NCBI GenBank assembly: GCA_028583685.1
Contig: JAMXIF010001253.1
Coordinates: forward strand, 74,025,461-74,089,460
Direction of reading: 5' to 3'
From: Petaurus breviceps papuanus
Lineage: Eukaryota > Chordata > Mammalia > Diprotodontia > Petauridae
Length of the DNA stretch: 64,000 nt
Position 1 is the stretch's first letter. The number at the start of each line of letters is the position of its first letter. The position numbers and the translations under genes were made by a program. This document shows positions 21,972 to 32,754 of the stretch, in pieces. The notes beneath the pieces were generated by a model, which was not told where the DNA came from, ran no database searches, and was given only the letters and a program-made list of their open reading frames with translations.

Positions 21972-22376
21972 CTATTCTCCTCTTTAGAGGCTAAAAATTA
22001 AAATTTCTTTGGAATTTCAACATCCTATGTAATATTTTGTTATGCCTATCTTATAGTCTGGGGGGTGAGAGGGGAGAACAAATAAAGAAACTAATTTTTT
22101 TGGAAGAGATTTCCTCTTCCCCAGAAATGCTGCATCTTCCAGTCTTGCACCAATACCCCCCCCCCTTACTGAAACTACTCATATTTGAAATATTGTAAAA
22201 AAATTTTGCAAATCAGTTAATGTTAAAAGCAATAGGTTCTTTTACTCAATTAGTTTAAGGGTAATTACATTTTGTTTTTAAACTAGATTTTTTTTTTTAT
22301 CAAAATCTGTCTTTGATGTAGTTTCCTCCTCCTAATGTCTACCCCCTTTTCTCTTGAAGTCCACCACTATCTAAAG
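21972..22376. other. Unassigned stretch
   Basis: Short C run near 22158 and T run near 22290. No element recognised. Confidence 0.5.
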
Positions 22377-22526
22377 CATGAATGGGGAACCTGCAGCCTG
22401 CAGGCCACATGTGGCCCTCTAGGTCCTCTGGTTTGGCCCCTTGACTGAATCCAAAAAGTCAAAGGGCTACACTTGAGAACCTAGAGAGCCACATGTGGCC
22501 TCAAAGCTGCAGACTCCCCACCCTTG
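22377..22526. mobile_element. Palindromic hAT-type MITE
   Basis: CATGAATGGGGAACCTGCAGCC ... CAGGCCACATGTGGCCCTCTAGG, mirrored by CTAGAGAGCCACATGTGGCC ... AGACTCCCCACCCTTG. Same family as 13.9, 37.1 and 45.7 kb, with a shortened middle. Confidence 0.85.
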
Positions 22527-23039
22527 ATCTAAAGCATTCTATGCTTACAATTGTGTAGGTTAAAAAAAAACCTTAGTTTCCTTAGATAATTGACATCTCC
22601 TTGTCTGTGACATCAGAATTGGGAAGTGGACTCTCAACTGGCTCCTCACGAGCTTCCATAAGCTACCATGATAAAAATCCAGGAATCATGCTCCAAGATG
22701 GTTGAGATCTTCATGTAATGGTGTCCCACATCCTGGAAACTTGATACTATATCTTTTCCCCTTGTCACAGACAAAATAAGACCAAAATTGTCTCAACTCA
22801 CTACCTCCACATGCTCATATTGCACTGACTTCTTAGGCCCTCTCACACAAACTTCAGGTCTCAACTCTAGAATTACACTGTCTTCACAGGGTAGGGTGTG
22901 TAAATGGTTTTGCAAACTCTAAAGCACTTATATGTACAATATACTCGGACTTACTATATTGTACATAGACGTGGTGCCTAAGTGAACATCAGAGAAATAT
23001 TTTATGCAGTTGTATTGATTCAGAATCTTCAGTAAAAAA
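22527..23039. other. Unassigned stretch holding a perfect short hairpin
   Basis: Positions 22931-22943 (TATGTACAATATA) and 22955-22967 (TATATTGTACATA) are perfect inverted arms around an 11-base loop. Nothing else recognised. Confidence 0.6.
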
Positions 23040-23490
23040 TACCTCATGCTCATATAAAAGCTTACAAATATTTTCACATATGTTGTCTTGATGGACTCTT
23101 GCATCAACCTTGTAATAGAGGTGTTATTCAGTTGTGTCTGACTCTTTGTGATCCCATGTGGGTATCTTTTACTGGAGTGGTTTGCTATTTCTTTCTCCAG
23201 ATGAGGAAACTAAGGCAAACCAGGTTAAATGACTTGCTCAGGGTCACATAGCTAGTAAGTACCTGAGGTCAGTTTTGAACTCATGAAGAGTATTCCTGAT
23301 TCTGGAGCCAATAGCACCCTAACCATTGCACCACCTAGCTACCCTGTGATAGAGGTAGGGCAGATATTATTGCCCATATTTTTGCAGATGACTGAAAGTT
23401 TAAGTGAATTGCTCACTGTCAAACAGCAAAGAGGCAGCAATAAATGGTATCAGAATTCAGGCTTTCTGACCTCTACTCAGTGTTCATTCC
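23040..23490 (-). mobile_element. MIR SINE, minus, split by a younger SINE
   Basis: The left part (TTACAAATATTTTCACATATG, ATCAACCTTGTAATAGAGGT) and right part (AGGGCAGATATTATTGCCC, AGTGAATTGCTCACTGTC) join to one MIR antisense. Confidence 0.7.
23123..23344 (-). mobile_element. Long marsupial SINE with RTE-like tail (MAR1-like)
   Basis: GTTCAGTTGTGTCTGACTC-type tail, TACTGGAGTGGTTTGC, GATGAGGAAACTAAGGC and ACCACCTAGCTACCC head, antisense. Flanked by TGTAATAGAGGT and TGTGATAGAGGT, a one-mismatch 12-base duplication. Confidence 0.9.
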
Positions 23491-23686
23491 ATCTTAATAC
23501 ACAGCCTCCCAGATAAATGCTACCTCAGATTAACTTTGGTCAATTGTTATGGAAAACATACTGTTGCAGAGAGAACCATTTCCAGAACCTCTAAATTCAA
23601 GAACTTTTTTTCTTGCTTCCTATAATACAAGCCAGACTCTATTTTTGTTCTCTTTATGTTATGTTGATGCTATCAATCTGGGAAGA

Positions 23687-23761
23687 GGGAGAGAGGGAGA
23701 GAGGGAGGCAGAGGCAGGGAAGAGAGGGAAAGAGAGACAGAGAGAGAAAGAGAGAGTGAGT

Positions 23762-23846
<85 letters not shown>
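23687..23846. repeat. (GA)n microsatellite
   Basis: About 160 bases of GA with GGGAGA and GACAGA variants at the left, pure GA at the right. Confidence 0.97.
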
Positions 23847-23849
<3 letters not shown>

Positions 23850-24949
23850 ATTAATGATGTGCTTTTTTTTTCACTACTGTATTGACATACTTAATGATTC
23901 TAAGGACCAACAAGTAAACAGGCATTCTGAACTAGTGCCAGCTTCCTATTCTTTACGTGATCATGTCCTTGTTCTCTCTCCCTCTGGTACACATTCTTAC
24001 ACGAGGCCTTTGCATCATTCTTGTCAGAATATTTTTTTACCCCCTTTGTTTTCCTTTGGAACAACTCCTTTGTTTATTTTTCTAATCTATCATTTCACCT
24101 TTTCCCCTTCTGAGATTATTTAATTTTTTTGTTATGAATTTAATAGTCAACAAATACAAACAGCCCAATATACAAACAAGAACAAAACAAGGATTATATA
24201 TGAAACCACAAACCTCTATTCTATATACTTTGTTTTTTAAAGCGCATATTAAATTTAACACAGTAGCAAAAAATAGTTGCCTTGTCCCTTCTGAATGCAG
24301 ACATTTTTAGTGTATTTTGATGCTCCTTTTTTTGCTTTCTCAGATATTCCTTAAATCATTTCTAAATGATTTTTCCATGCAGTTTTCTTTTCCATCAGCA
24401 TCAATTCATGCTGTTAACTTGTTCCTAGAACATTTTACACTGATTCACATGATCCAGTGTAACCTCACTCTATGTGTATTATTTTGGTTATCTTACTGTG
24501 CAATAGGCCAAATGTTATTCCTTCAGGGGCATTATGAATTGTTTTCATTGGGTGAAGATCAAGGATTGAGCTGATTCTAACTGTTATTGTCCTTGTTCAT
24601 CCCTTCCCCCTTCTCTCTTCATCCCCTTCTGTTACTCACCACTCATATCCTCTCTTTTCTAAATCAGACAGCTGTGAAGGATTATAGTCATTGTGGCAGG
24701 CACTCTAGATTCAGTTTGCTGTCTGTGTTTTTAATTTGGGCACTAACACCAAAATTCAACAGCCATAGCTATGATGGGGTGTTTCTATTTTTTTTTTAAA
24801 GAAGCCATTAAACAAATATTTGGTGTGATTTTAGCAGAGCCTTATATCAAAAGTTACAGCTGCTACTAAGCTGATCCTCTTTCCCACAGTTACTTCTGAG
24901 AATATTCACTCCTCTTAATACTCTTCCCCAGTAAAATTTGACCACGGTC
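23847..24949. other. Unassigned AT-rich stretch
   Basis: About 1.1 kb without a recognised repeat. The T-rich, A-tail-like start near 24122 and the layout to about 24570 could be an old retroelement on the minus strand, but I cannot name it. Confidence 0.35.
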
Positions 24950-25092
24950 AGGTCTCTATTGACTTTGCCATTCACACTAGCTGGGTGATCTTGGGTAAAA
25001 CACTTAACAGTGTTTCTGTTTCTCACTCATCAAATGAAGAGCAGTTGGACCAGGTGATAGCCATGATCCCTTTTGGCTTTAAATACCGGTGC
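24950..25092 (+). mobile_element. MIR-type SINE fragment
   Basis: GGGTGATCTTGGGTAAAACACTTAAC and CATCAAATGAAGAGCAG, then GGACCAGGTGATAGCC: MIR core sense with a CR1-like tail. Confidence 0.65.
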
Positions 25093-25129
25093 ATAGAGAG
25101 GAGACTGTTGGACAAATGGACTTTCTAAT

Positions 25130-25605
25130 ACAGTGCCCATATGACAATGAGCATCTTAGTCCCAGGCTCAAGTGTGATTAGTTTTGTTCTTGCCCCTGGG
25201 TTTCTCACCCATATGGGCCTCCAGATTTGGAATACAATCCCCCCTCCTCACCTCCATCTCACAGAATTCCTAGCTTCCTTCCAAGGGTAGTGCAGGTGTC
25301 CCTCTATCATGGGGACTTTTCCTGATTACTTACCCTGATCACTGATTAGCACTCTCCTGCTCTTGAAACTGATTGCTTTGTCTTTGTGTGTGTGCATATA
25401 CACACATACATATATGTGTATGCATATGTACACGTATACACATATACATATAGACATATATGTGTATATATATGTTATATAATTTCACTTAATTTGTTCT
25501 CCATTTTATCTCCCTGATAGATTATAAGCTTCTTGAGATCAAGGAATATTTTATTTTTGCCTTGTATAAATTGTGCCTCTTATACTTAATGATTTTTTAT
25601 TATAT
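25130..25605 (+). mobile_element. L2 LINE 3' end with embedded CA/TA tract
   Basis: GGAATACAATCCCCCCTCCTCACCTCC, CCTAGCTTCCTTCCAAGG, then GATAGATTATAAGCTTCTTGAGATCAAGG are ordered L2 3' landmarks. The microsatellite 25388-25475 interrupts it. Confidence 0.7.
25388..25475. repeat. TATG/CACA microsatellite
   Basis: Mixed (TG), (CA) and (TA) units, imperfect. Confidence 0.9.
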
Positions 25606-25739
25606 TGAGTTTAATTGTGTTCCTTCTTATCTCATATATAGACTAGAAACAGGATAGAGACTGGACCTTTGGTCCTATTGGTATGGAGAACTCCCAGTAA
25701 GGAGGACACTTACTCTACCAGTATAGGTGACCACGCATC

Positions 25740-26135
25740 TAGGGACTATTGCAATAGCCTGCCTTGGTTTCCCTACCTCAGATTTCTTCCTGCTCCAGCT
25801 TAGCCTCCATTCAGCTGTCAAGTGGACCTTCCATGTCACACCCTATCCTCCAATCCAATCAACTCCAGTGGCACCCTATCACCCCTAGAATCAAATATAA
25901 CATTCTTTGTTTAGTGCTTAAATACCTCCATGACCTGGCCCCTTCCTAGTTTTCTAAACTTCTTATAATTTTCATCCTCCTGTTTCTCTCACCTGTGTCT
26001 TCACACAAACTATCTCCTATGCCTCAACTGTTCTCCCTCCTCATCTCTACCTCTTGGAATCCCTACTTTCCTTTCAGACTCATCTCATTCCCCTTGGTTG
26101 TTAGTACTGTCCTCAAAATTATTTTACATTTATTT
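25740..26135 (+). mobile_element. L2 LINE ORF2 C-terminal relic
   Basis: A 61-codon frame (25764-25949) reads LPQISSCSSLASIQLS ... LQWHPI.PRIKYNILCLVLKYLHDLAPS. This matches the L2 ORF2 C-terminal pattern (LQSILHSA, LNKLQWLPI, RIKYKILCLAFKALHNLAPSYL). Nucleotides continue in L2 order to about 26130. Dead fragment, retained frame by chance. Confidence 0.8.
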
Positions 26136-26235
26136 GTATGAGGGATAGTGTTGCAAAGAGGATAGAAAATTGACATGAACTTAGTAAGATGTAGGTTAAA
26201 ATGCCACCCTCTGATACATTCTATGTCCAAAATAG

Positions 26236-26652
26236 AGGTCCCATGAGGTCTGTAACCTGTGTATCATTCTTGATTCCTTATCCTCACTCACTTTGATGCC
26301 CATCTAATCAGTCTCCAAATCGTTCCATTTCTCCCTTTAGTCTTTTTCGTCTATCACTCACACAGACACCACCTTAGTTCAGGCCTTCATCTTCTTTCTC
26401 CTATAATACTATGATAAATTGCTATTTAGTCCCTCCAAGCTTCACTCCTGACACTCCGGACTTTGTCAACCATGCCCCTGCATGAGTATCACCCCCCTCC
26501 CCATTTTTGAGCTTTCTTTTATGTGTTGACTTCCCCATTAGAATGTATTCTCCTTGAGGGGAGAGACAATTTTCCTTTCTGCTTGTATTTATATTCCCAG
26601 TACATTGTACAATATCTAGCACACAGTAACTATTTAATAAATGCCTATGGTC
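26236..26652 (+). mobile_element. L2 LINE pieces: ORF2 segment then 3' terminus
   Basis: 26240-26430 reads in shifting frames as the L2 segment before LDYCNSLL (TTLVQAFIF). 26520-26650 has CCCCATTAGAATGTATTCTCCTTGAGGGGAGAGAC and TAGCACACAGTAACTATTTAATAAATGCC, the L2 3' terminus. The sequence between is deleted. Confidence 0.75.
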
Positions 26653-27385
26653 TTTAATTCACTTTAGGCTTTTGGCCTCAAATTTCTCCCCACTCCAATC
26701 AAACTTCTGCTTAGCCAGAAAGGCAATTTTGGGTCTATCCATGCCACCTCACTGTTTAGTGACCTCCAGTGCCTCCCAAATGTCTCCAGGATCAAATAAA
26801 ACTCTTCATAACCTGGTTTCTTCCTACCTTTGTCATCTTTTTATACTTTAATCCCCTCTACCCATTCTATGATCTAACTAAACTGGTCTATATGTTCTTT
26901 CTCCCATATGATGCCCCATTTCCCAACTCAGTGCCTTTGTATTGGCTGTCCCTCCTGGCAGAAAGACTCTCCATCCTCACCTCTACTTCCTGACTTCATT
27001 CAAGACTTAGTTCAAATTCTACCTTCTGTAGTAGCCCCCTCCTTCCCTTCCCTGAGATTACTACATATATATCTGTATGTGTGTGCATGTCTATGCATAC
27101 ACACACATACAAATACAACATATGTATATATTTATGCTACATGTGTACATGCATATGTTGTGTGTGTATACATACAACAGGTGCGTGCACATGTATAAAC
27201 ATATGATCTATATGTGTATGTGTGTATCTCCAATAGGTACCTAATTATTTGCATATGTTTCTACTATTACAATATGGACTCTTTAAGAGCAACAACAATG
27301 TTTTTGCCTTCCTCTATGTCCTCAGGGTTTAGTACAATGCCTGGCACGCAGTAAGTCCTTAAAATATGAGTACTGACTTACTGAC
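26653..27385 (+). mobile_element. L2 LINE ORF2 C-terminus and 3' UTR
   Basis: GACCTCCAGTGCCTCCCAAATG, ACTCTTCATAACCTGG and TGGCTGTCCCTCCTGGCAG lead to GTACAATGCCTGGCACGCAGTAAGTCCTTAAA. A TATG microsatellite (27065-27230) has expanded in the 3' UTR. It lies immediately after another L2 3' end in the same orientation. Confidence 0.78.
27065..27230. repeat. TATG/CACA microsatellite
   Basis: Imperfect TATGTG and ACACAC units inside the L2 3' UTR. Confidence 0.9.
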
Positions 27386-27499
27386 AGACTTCCTGGTTTG
27401 TTAGTTATTATGTATTGTGGCCTGATCACACCCACCATGGACTTCTCTATTACCCCCTGAGCCATATTCCTTTTTAATTCTTCAGACAATGTGTTCCAT

Positions 27500-27830
27500 A
27501 ATCCACAGCTATATAAACATTGGAAGAATATTAGTATTGAAAAGACAGGGTCTTTGTTTCAAGGTGAAGTAAGAGGTCATTAAATGAGCTTTGCAATTTC
27601 CCCATAGCTATCCAGCCTGCTCTCCTCTTCTTTAATTCTGATTCCAACATTATTCATTTGCAACTACTGTCTGAGATATTTATACTGATGGATGGTCTCT
27701 ATAAGTTGTCCATCTAACTGTATGTCATAATCTAGATAACAGGCATTTTTCATCTGCTTCATTTTTTCCTGTATGAATGGTTAGGCCAAATTATTTTAAG
27801 TGCTTTTAAAGCTTGTTCAGGAGGCTCTGA
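27500..27830 (-). mobile_element. RTE/Bov-B LINE reverse transcriptase relic
   Basis: The minus strand reads MKNACYLDYDIQLDGQLIE, then IHQYKYLRQ and GIRIKEEESR. This is the C-terminal end of RTE-type reverse transcriptase (KTKxM...LDGxxIE...YKYLG...EIKRR). Stops are present. This clade is the likely source of machinery for the RTE-tailed SINEs in this window. Confidence 0.8.
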
Positions 27831-28249
27831 AACATTCTAGGGTCTGACATAATTAACACAATGTAATTTGAAAACAACAGCATCTTAAGGGCCCCATCAT
27901 CAATACAGAATTCTTCTCACATTTGAACTTTGGGCTGGTCAGTGATGAGTGTGCCTTAACCACTTTATATCTTCCCAGACATAAACAAGGGTATGTCTTT
28001 TACAAAAATAAACAAGTAATATGTTTTTTAAGGAATCTTGAATATTTAAAAATATGTATATACATGGGAAAGACCCTGTTGGAAAGGAGTTTTTAAGTCG
28101 GGTTTTGATTATATTTTTTACTCTACTGAATTAAATGTGTCAATAAACATTAATTAATTAGTCAACAAACAATAAACACAGTGGGATTCCTTATTTCCTA
28201 CATCTTTTAGCTAATTGTGAAGATATAATTTGGAGTTTTCACTTCTGAA
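27831..28249. other. Unassigned AT-rich stretch
   Basis: No recognised repeat or gene. Confidence 0.5.
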
Positions 28250-28665
28250 AGCCTGTCCCCTACAAAGTCTTCCCACTGTGGCTTGTTTGCCCTCTGGGGT
28301 TATGTGAACTAATTGAATCCCTCTTACACTTAACAGTCTTTCAAATACATGATGACAGCTATCATATACGTTTTGAGTTTTCTCCACAGTTCCTCCCAAT
28401 CATGACACGAAGTCTAGGCTTTTCACTACTTTGATTGTCCTCTTTTGGATATTGTCCAGCTTTTCAATGGCCTCTCTTTTCTATAGTACCCAGAACTGAA
28501 TTCTATCCTCCAGATGAGGTTTGATAAAGTCAGAATATATTGGGACCATCTCCTCTCTATTCTTGGAAGCTGCACTCCACTTAATACAGCCTAATAAAGC
28601 ATAAACTTTTTGGGTTGCCAGATTCCACAGCTGGCTCATATTGACCTTATAGTCCACTCATATGT
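28250..28665 (-). mobile_element. CR1/L3 LINE fragment, minus
   Basis: ATTGTCCTCTTTTGGATATTGTCCAGC, AGTACCCAGAACTGAATTCTATCCTCC and TGGCTCATATTGACC follow the order of CR1/L3 ORF2 antisense. Confidence 0.8.
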
Positions 28666-28689
28666 GACGAAGAGACCACTTTGGCTGGA

Positions 28690-29130
28690 TCAGAGTTGTT
28701 TTTGTCTTTGGAGAGCATGGAGGATTGAAGGGTAAATAATACACAAGGATGGAAAGATCAGTTGGGGCCAGGTGGTAAAGGACTTTGAAAACTGAACAGA
28801 GGAATTTATTTTTTATCTTGTAAGTAAATGGAGCCACTGGAATTGATTGAATAGAGGAGTCAAATGCTCAGATTGGCATTTAAGGAAAGTCTCTTTGGCA
28901 TTGGTGTGTAAGATAGACTGGAGGGGGGAGAGACTTGAGGCATGGAGACCAGTTAGGAGGAAGGGATGTGGCAACTCTGTGAGTGGAGAGAAGCCATTAG
29001 ATAGGAAAGATTTGTGGAGGTAAAAATGAAAAGATTAGGCCACTAATTTGCAGATTGAGAAAGAGTGAGGAGTCAAAGATAATGCCAAGATTACAAACCT
29101 GGGAGAATGAAAGGATAGCTGCCTTTGATA
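28690..29130 (-). mobile_element. L2 LINE ORF2 fragment, antisense
   Basis: GGTAAAGGACTTTGAAAACTG, GGAGCCACTGGAATTGATTGAATAG, GAGAGACTTGAGGCATGGAGACCAGTTAGG and GAGTGAGGAGTCAAAGATAATGCC match L2 antisense. Confidence 0.75.
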
Positions 29131-29759
29131 TCTAAAAGGGGATTGGACAATGGGGACCCACTCATTCAAGCATTAGCGATTTGCTCTGCCTCATGTCAAG
29201 CTGTGTGGATACTTGGTGAACATGTTTTTGTAAATGTTTGACAATGTATAATGGAGAGCCCCTTCCTTGATTTAGAGTGTAGATATTCTGTGACTTGGTC
29301 CTATCCACTTTCTGCATAGTAAAGAAAAGCCTTTTAATAGGCTGCTGAGCTGGAATTTAAGCATTGCATACAAAAGATACTAATTGCCAAATTTGTAAGG
29401 AAAACATACTATGAGCTTTCAAGTGGAGAAAGAGAGGATTAACCTTACCTCCTCATCCTTGCTACTGAGTTGCTTGTGAACACAAAGCACCTGTTTCTTT
29501 AGACCTTTCTGAGTTTGACATTTTTGCTTTTGGGTGAATGAGTATTGGAGAAGGAAGGGACTAAGCTATAAACTTGTGAGCTTTGAAAGTTTGCAAGAAC
29601 CATCTGTAGAACCAGTAATGAAGTCCACACACAAGTTTGCCAGAAGCAAGGTATGATGAGGAGCATATCTCCAAGGTATGCCCTGCTAGATCCAGCTCAG
29701 CAATGGATCAACCTGCAATCCTTCTGCAGCAGGAGGGAACTTGGATGTTACAACACAAG
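29131..29759. other. Unassigned stretch
   Basis: No recognised repeat. The 70-codon frame starting at 29637 runs into L2 sequence and is not a gene. Confidence 0.45.
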
Positions 29760-29852
29760 TTGTTTAAGAGTGGGGACTGTTTTGTCTTTCTTTTTATATG
29801 TTCAGCATTTATCACAGTGACTGGTGGGCACTTTAAAAATAATTGTTGATTT
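29760..29852 (+). mobile_element. L2 3' tip
   Basis: AAGAGTGGGGACTGTTTTG, then TCAGCATTTATCACAGTGACTGG and AATAATTGTTGATTTGAC: the last part of L2. Confidence 0.6.
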
Positions 29853-29859
29853 GACTTCT

Positions 29860-31110
29860 AGATGTGGTGTAGTAACTGGGCAAGTCACAGAAATCTAGTG
29901 GAAGTGAACTTGGTAGGGTAACAATTTTTGGCAACCCTTTAAGCAGCCGTTCTTCCCAGGGACACAGGTGTAATGGTAATGTGATTTTGAATTTGAAGAT
30001 ACCTTTGTGTTGGCAAAAATAGCAGGTACTTAACACTTAGTAACTGATCAAGCCTCTGATTGGGGGAACAGAAGATATGAACTCCTGTCCCCTTGTTACT
30101 AACGTAACAGGAAATTGGCTGAAGGAAGTATGTAATATTGTGTATATAAGAAAAGCCCCAGAGAGGCACAGTCAGAATTTCCTTGAGACTGAGATCTGGT
30201 GGCAGAGCAGCTACAGAAGAATGGAGAACTGAGTCCTGAAAACTTGTCTTGGTGGAGCTTCTTCTGAACAGGATCCCAGAAGCCCAGAACCAAGAGGCCA
30301 GGAGCCCAGGAGCCAGGAACCCAGAGCCCAGGAGCCTGGAATCCGGAGCCCCAGAGCCCAGGAGCCAGGAGCCTAGGTGACTGAAGCATGACCAGGATGC
30401 TGAGACTTTGTTTGTTTGTGGCTTGGTTGAGCCTTGAATTCCTTGGAGCAGAAATGGTGAAGGAGCTGACATGGACCAGACCCTGTGAATGCCAGTGTGG
30501 AGCAGGACCTCCCCAGAGAGCTGGTCAAGGAACTGGGAGCTGTCTGCCATTGAATCCAGGTAGAATCTGGGACCATGGAAGGGGATCCAGGGAATCTGAG
30601 AATAGGCCCCAAGTCAAGATGAAAAGACCTCTCCTTGGGTACTGAGTAATTATGGAATTATAGTTTACTAGTGACCTCAGGGGTGGAGGATTTTGTGTAT
30701 GATACTTAGTAAGACCTTACTGAATAAGTAACTGATTGTACTTTGAGTAATTTGACTATTGTTACCTATTAGTGACTGATTGAGTTAATCAAGACTTTGT
30801 CCCAAGAGTGGAAGACTTTGACTGTGTGCCTTGGGATACTACTGATAAGTGACTGATTGAATTAACTTAAGAGTGACTATTTTACTTTGAGACTATGTTG
30901 TTAATATTATATTGTGATTTTCTGTGATAAGTTGAAATATGGTGAATGCTGTATTTTGAATTATGCTGTACCTTGATTTTCCATAGATGTTTTGCTTTTG
31001 TTATGGAATAGAGTGATCACTATACTGAGTAATCAGAACTTTAAAAAGCTGTTCACAGTAGCAGTTCTTCTGGAAAGCTTCTGTGCATGGCATTACACCA
31101 GGTGACAGAG
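29860..31110 (+). other. Unidentified block with promoter-like layout
   Basis: A TATA-like TGTATATAAGAAAAG (30138-30152) is followed by a GC-richer transcript-like segment, a GGAGCCCAGGAGCC minisatellite (30296-30375), and a plus frame at 30388-30645. That frame starts MTRMLRLCLFVAWLSLEFL, which resembles a signal peptide. Further on, AGTAACTGATTG, AGTGACTGATTGAGTTAA and AGTGACTGATTGAATTAA recur. It could be a solitary LTR-like sequence of an old retroelement, a lineage-specific repeat, or an unrecognised host promoter/exon. The predicted peptide has no known domain, so I do not call a gene. Confidence 0.3.
30296..30375. repeat. GGAGCCCA minisatellite
   Basis: Imperfect tandem units of AGGAGCCCAGGAGCC with variants. 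It gives the repetitive LLGSG/LAPGL peptides seen in minus-strand frames. Confidence 0.8.
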
Positions 31111-31394
31111 GGGAGAGCAAGCTCTGGTTTGGAGGGAGTGAATTTATCTTTTTTTCAAGTGTTTATCTATCAAGTAAATAATTTTTTGTTTGGCTTGAGA
31201 GGATAGAAAGACTCTGTGTGGAGTAAGAAGGAAGCCTGGGACAGAATTTGGAAGAACACAAACAGTTAGTAACACAATATGACTGATGAACCAAAAAATG
31301 AGAGAAAGAAATTAGTTTCTTTATATGGAATTGTTTAAATATACTCATTATTACCACAGTTGTTTTTCTCTTGATGAACTCTAGATTGTTAATG
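31111..31394. other. Unassigned stretch
   Basis: Nothing recognised. Confidence 0.5.
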
Positions 31395-32390
31395 TTTCTC
31401 ATAAAATGTGGTATATAGAACAAAACACTCTATTCCAGATATGATCTAACTGACTTAGAATATTATGGAAACTGTTGCTTCCTTTTTCTATTTAACTTTG
31501 CTCTATGCATGCTATACTTTAATTAAGGCAAACTAAGATAACAATAACTTATTTTTAGGCAGACATAACACATTGTTGACATACTGAGTTTGTAATCAAC
31601 TAAAACCAATAATTTTTTCACAAAAACTTTTTTTTAACTTATCTTCTACATCTTTTACTTAGGGAAATTTTTTTAGTTCAGATGTATGATTTTATATTTA
31701 GCCCTTTTCATTTTATCTTATAGCTTGCATTCTATCATCTTAGTGTTTTGAGTTCTACAAAGATAGTGACCTGATCCAAAAGCAAGATAAAGTTAGCCTT
31801 ACAAGACTCATTTTTAGTGACTCTATGCTGACTCCTAGTGATCACCAGTCCCTTTCTAAATGTTCAGAGAGCTTACTACTTTAATAATTGGTTCCTGGGG
31901 GTGGCTAGGTGGCGCAGTGAATAGAGCACTGGCTCTGGAGTCAGGAAGACCTGAGTTCAAATCTGGCCTCAGACACTTAACACAAAAACTAGCCATGTGA
32001 TCTTGGGCAAGTCACTTAACCCCATTTGCCCTCCAAAGAGCAAAATAAATACATCAATAATTGGTTCCTGGATGTCTTAAGGAACTGATACCAAAATTTA
32101 ATCTATAGTTTCCAGAATCAATTATTACTCTTTAAAAATAAATCAAGATTGCTTTTACCCATCTCCAATGTCATAATACTCTTTCATTTTCTGTTCCTCA
32201 AAGATTACCAATAGCATTTCAGGGAACATTTTCAAGGGTTTTTGTTTGTTTGTTTTTCCCTTCTAGTCACCCTAGATGTATTAAAAACAGTATGGAGTCT
32301 AGAAGTTATTGAAAATAATCATCCATATGAATTTACCTGAATTCATTAAATCACTGAGAAATATACCAGGAAATTCTACAATATACAGGC
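31395..32390 (-). mobile_element. CR1/L3 LINE relic, minus, split by a SINE
   Basis: AGAACAAAACACTCTATTCCAGATATGATCTAAC, CATGCTATACTTTAATTAAGGC, TGTTGACATACTGAG, then CTGACTCCTAGTGATCACCAG and, after the SINE, CCATCTCCAATGTC and AATTTACCTGAATTCATTAA. The order is that of CR1/L3 ORF2 antisense over about 840 bases of LINE. Very diverged. Confidence 0.7.
31899..32055 (+). mobile_element. Short marsupial tRNA SINE nested in CR1/L3
   Basis: GGTGGCTAGGTGGCGCAGTG head and GGGCAAGTCACTTAACCCC end. A perfect 16-base duplication AATAATTGGTTCCTGG lies at 31883-31898 and 32056-32071. Little diverged, hence fairly young. Confidence 0.95.
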
Positions 32391-32517
32391 TGAAAAATCT
32401 ATGAAGTTACTTCTCCAGTGCCTTTCACCATAAAAGACCAAAAGTTTGTGAGATTCACTATCCATCATACCCTATCCTGTATGTTCATTTTACTATTGCT
32501 TATTAGTTGCTGCTGGC

Positions 32518-32754
32518 CAGGGTTATGCTGGTAAATGTTTAATGTTTAACAACATTTTATCTCTGAATATGCAAAAAATACTTTAAGTTTAATCTGAATT
32601 ATTAGCATGTTCTTTATTCCTTTCTTAAGTCTCAACAATCAATAAAACAATAAATTATTTCCTTATCAGTAACATTTTCTTATTTCTAAGCTGTAAATGC
32701 TCACATTGAAACTTTAGCAATTGATTCTCTCTAACTGGTATGAGTTGACTCCTG
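32518..32754 (+). mobile_element. Unnamed 238-bp MITE-like repeat, copy 2
   Basis: CAGGGTTATGCTGGTAAATGTTTAATG at the left and GGTATGAGTTGACTCCTG at the right. The interior TTTCTTAAGTCTCAACAATCAATAAAACAATAAAT and GCTGTAAATGCTCACATTGAAA aligns with the other two copies. Confidence 0.7.

Noticed and set aside
29939-30550. 203-codon open frame on the minus strand, the longest in the window
   Set aside because: Its middle is the GGAGCC minisatellite read backwards (repeated LLGSG/LAPGL). No domain is visible and the overlapping frames are equally open.
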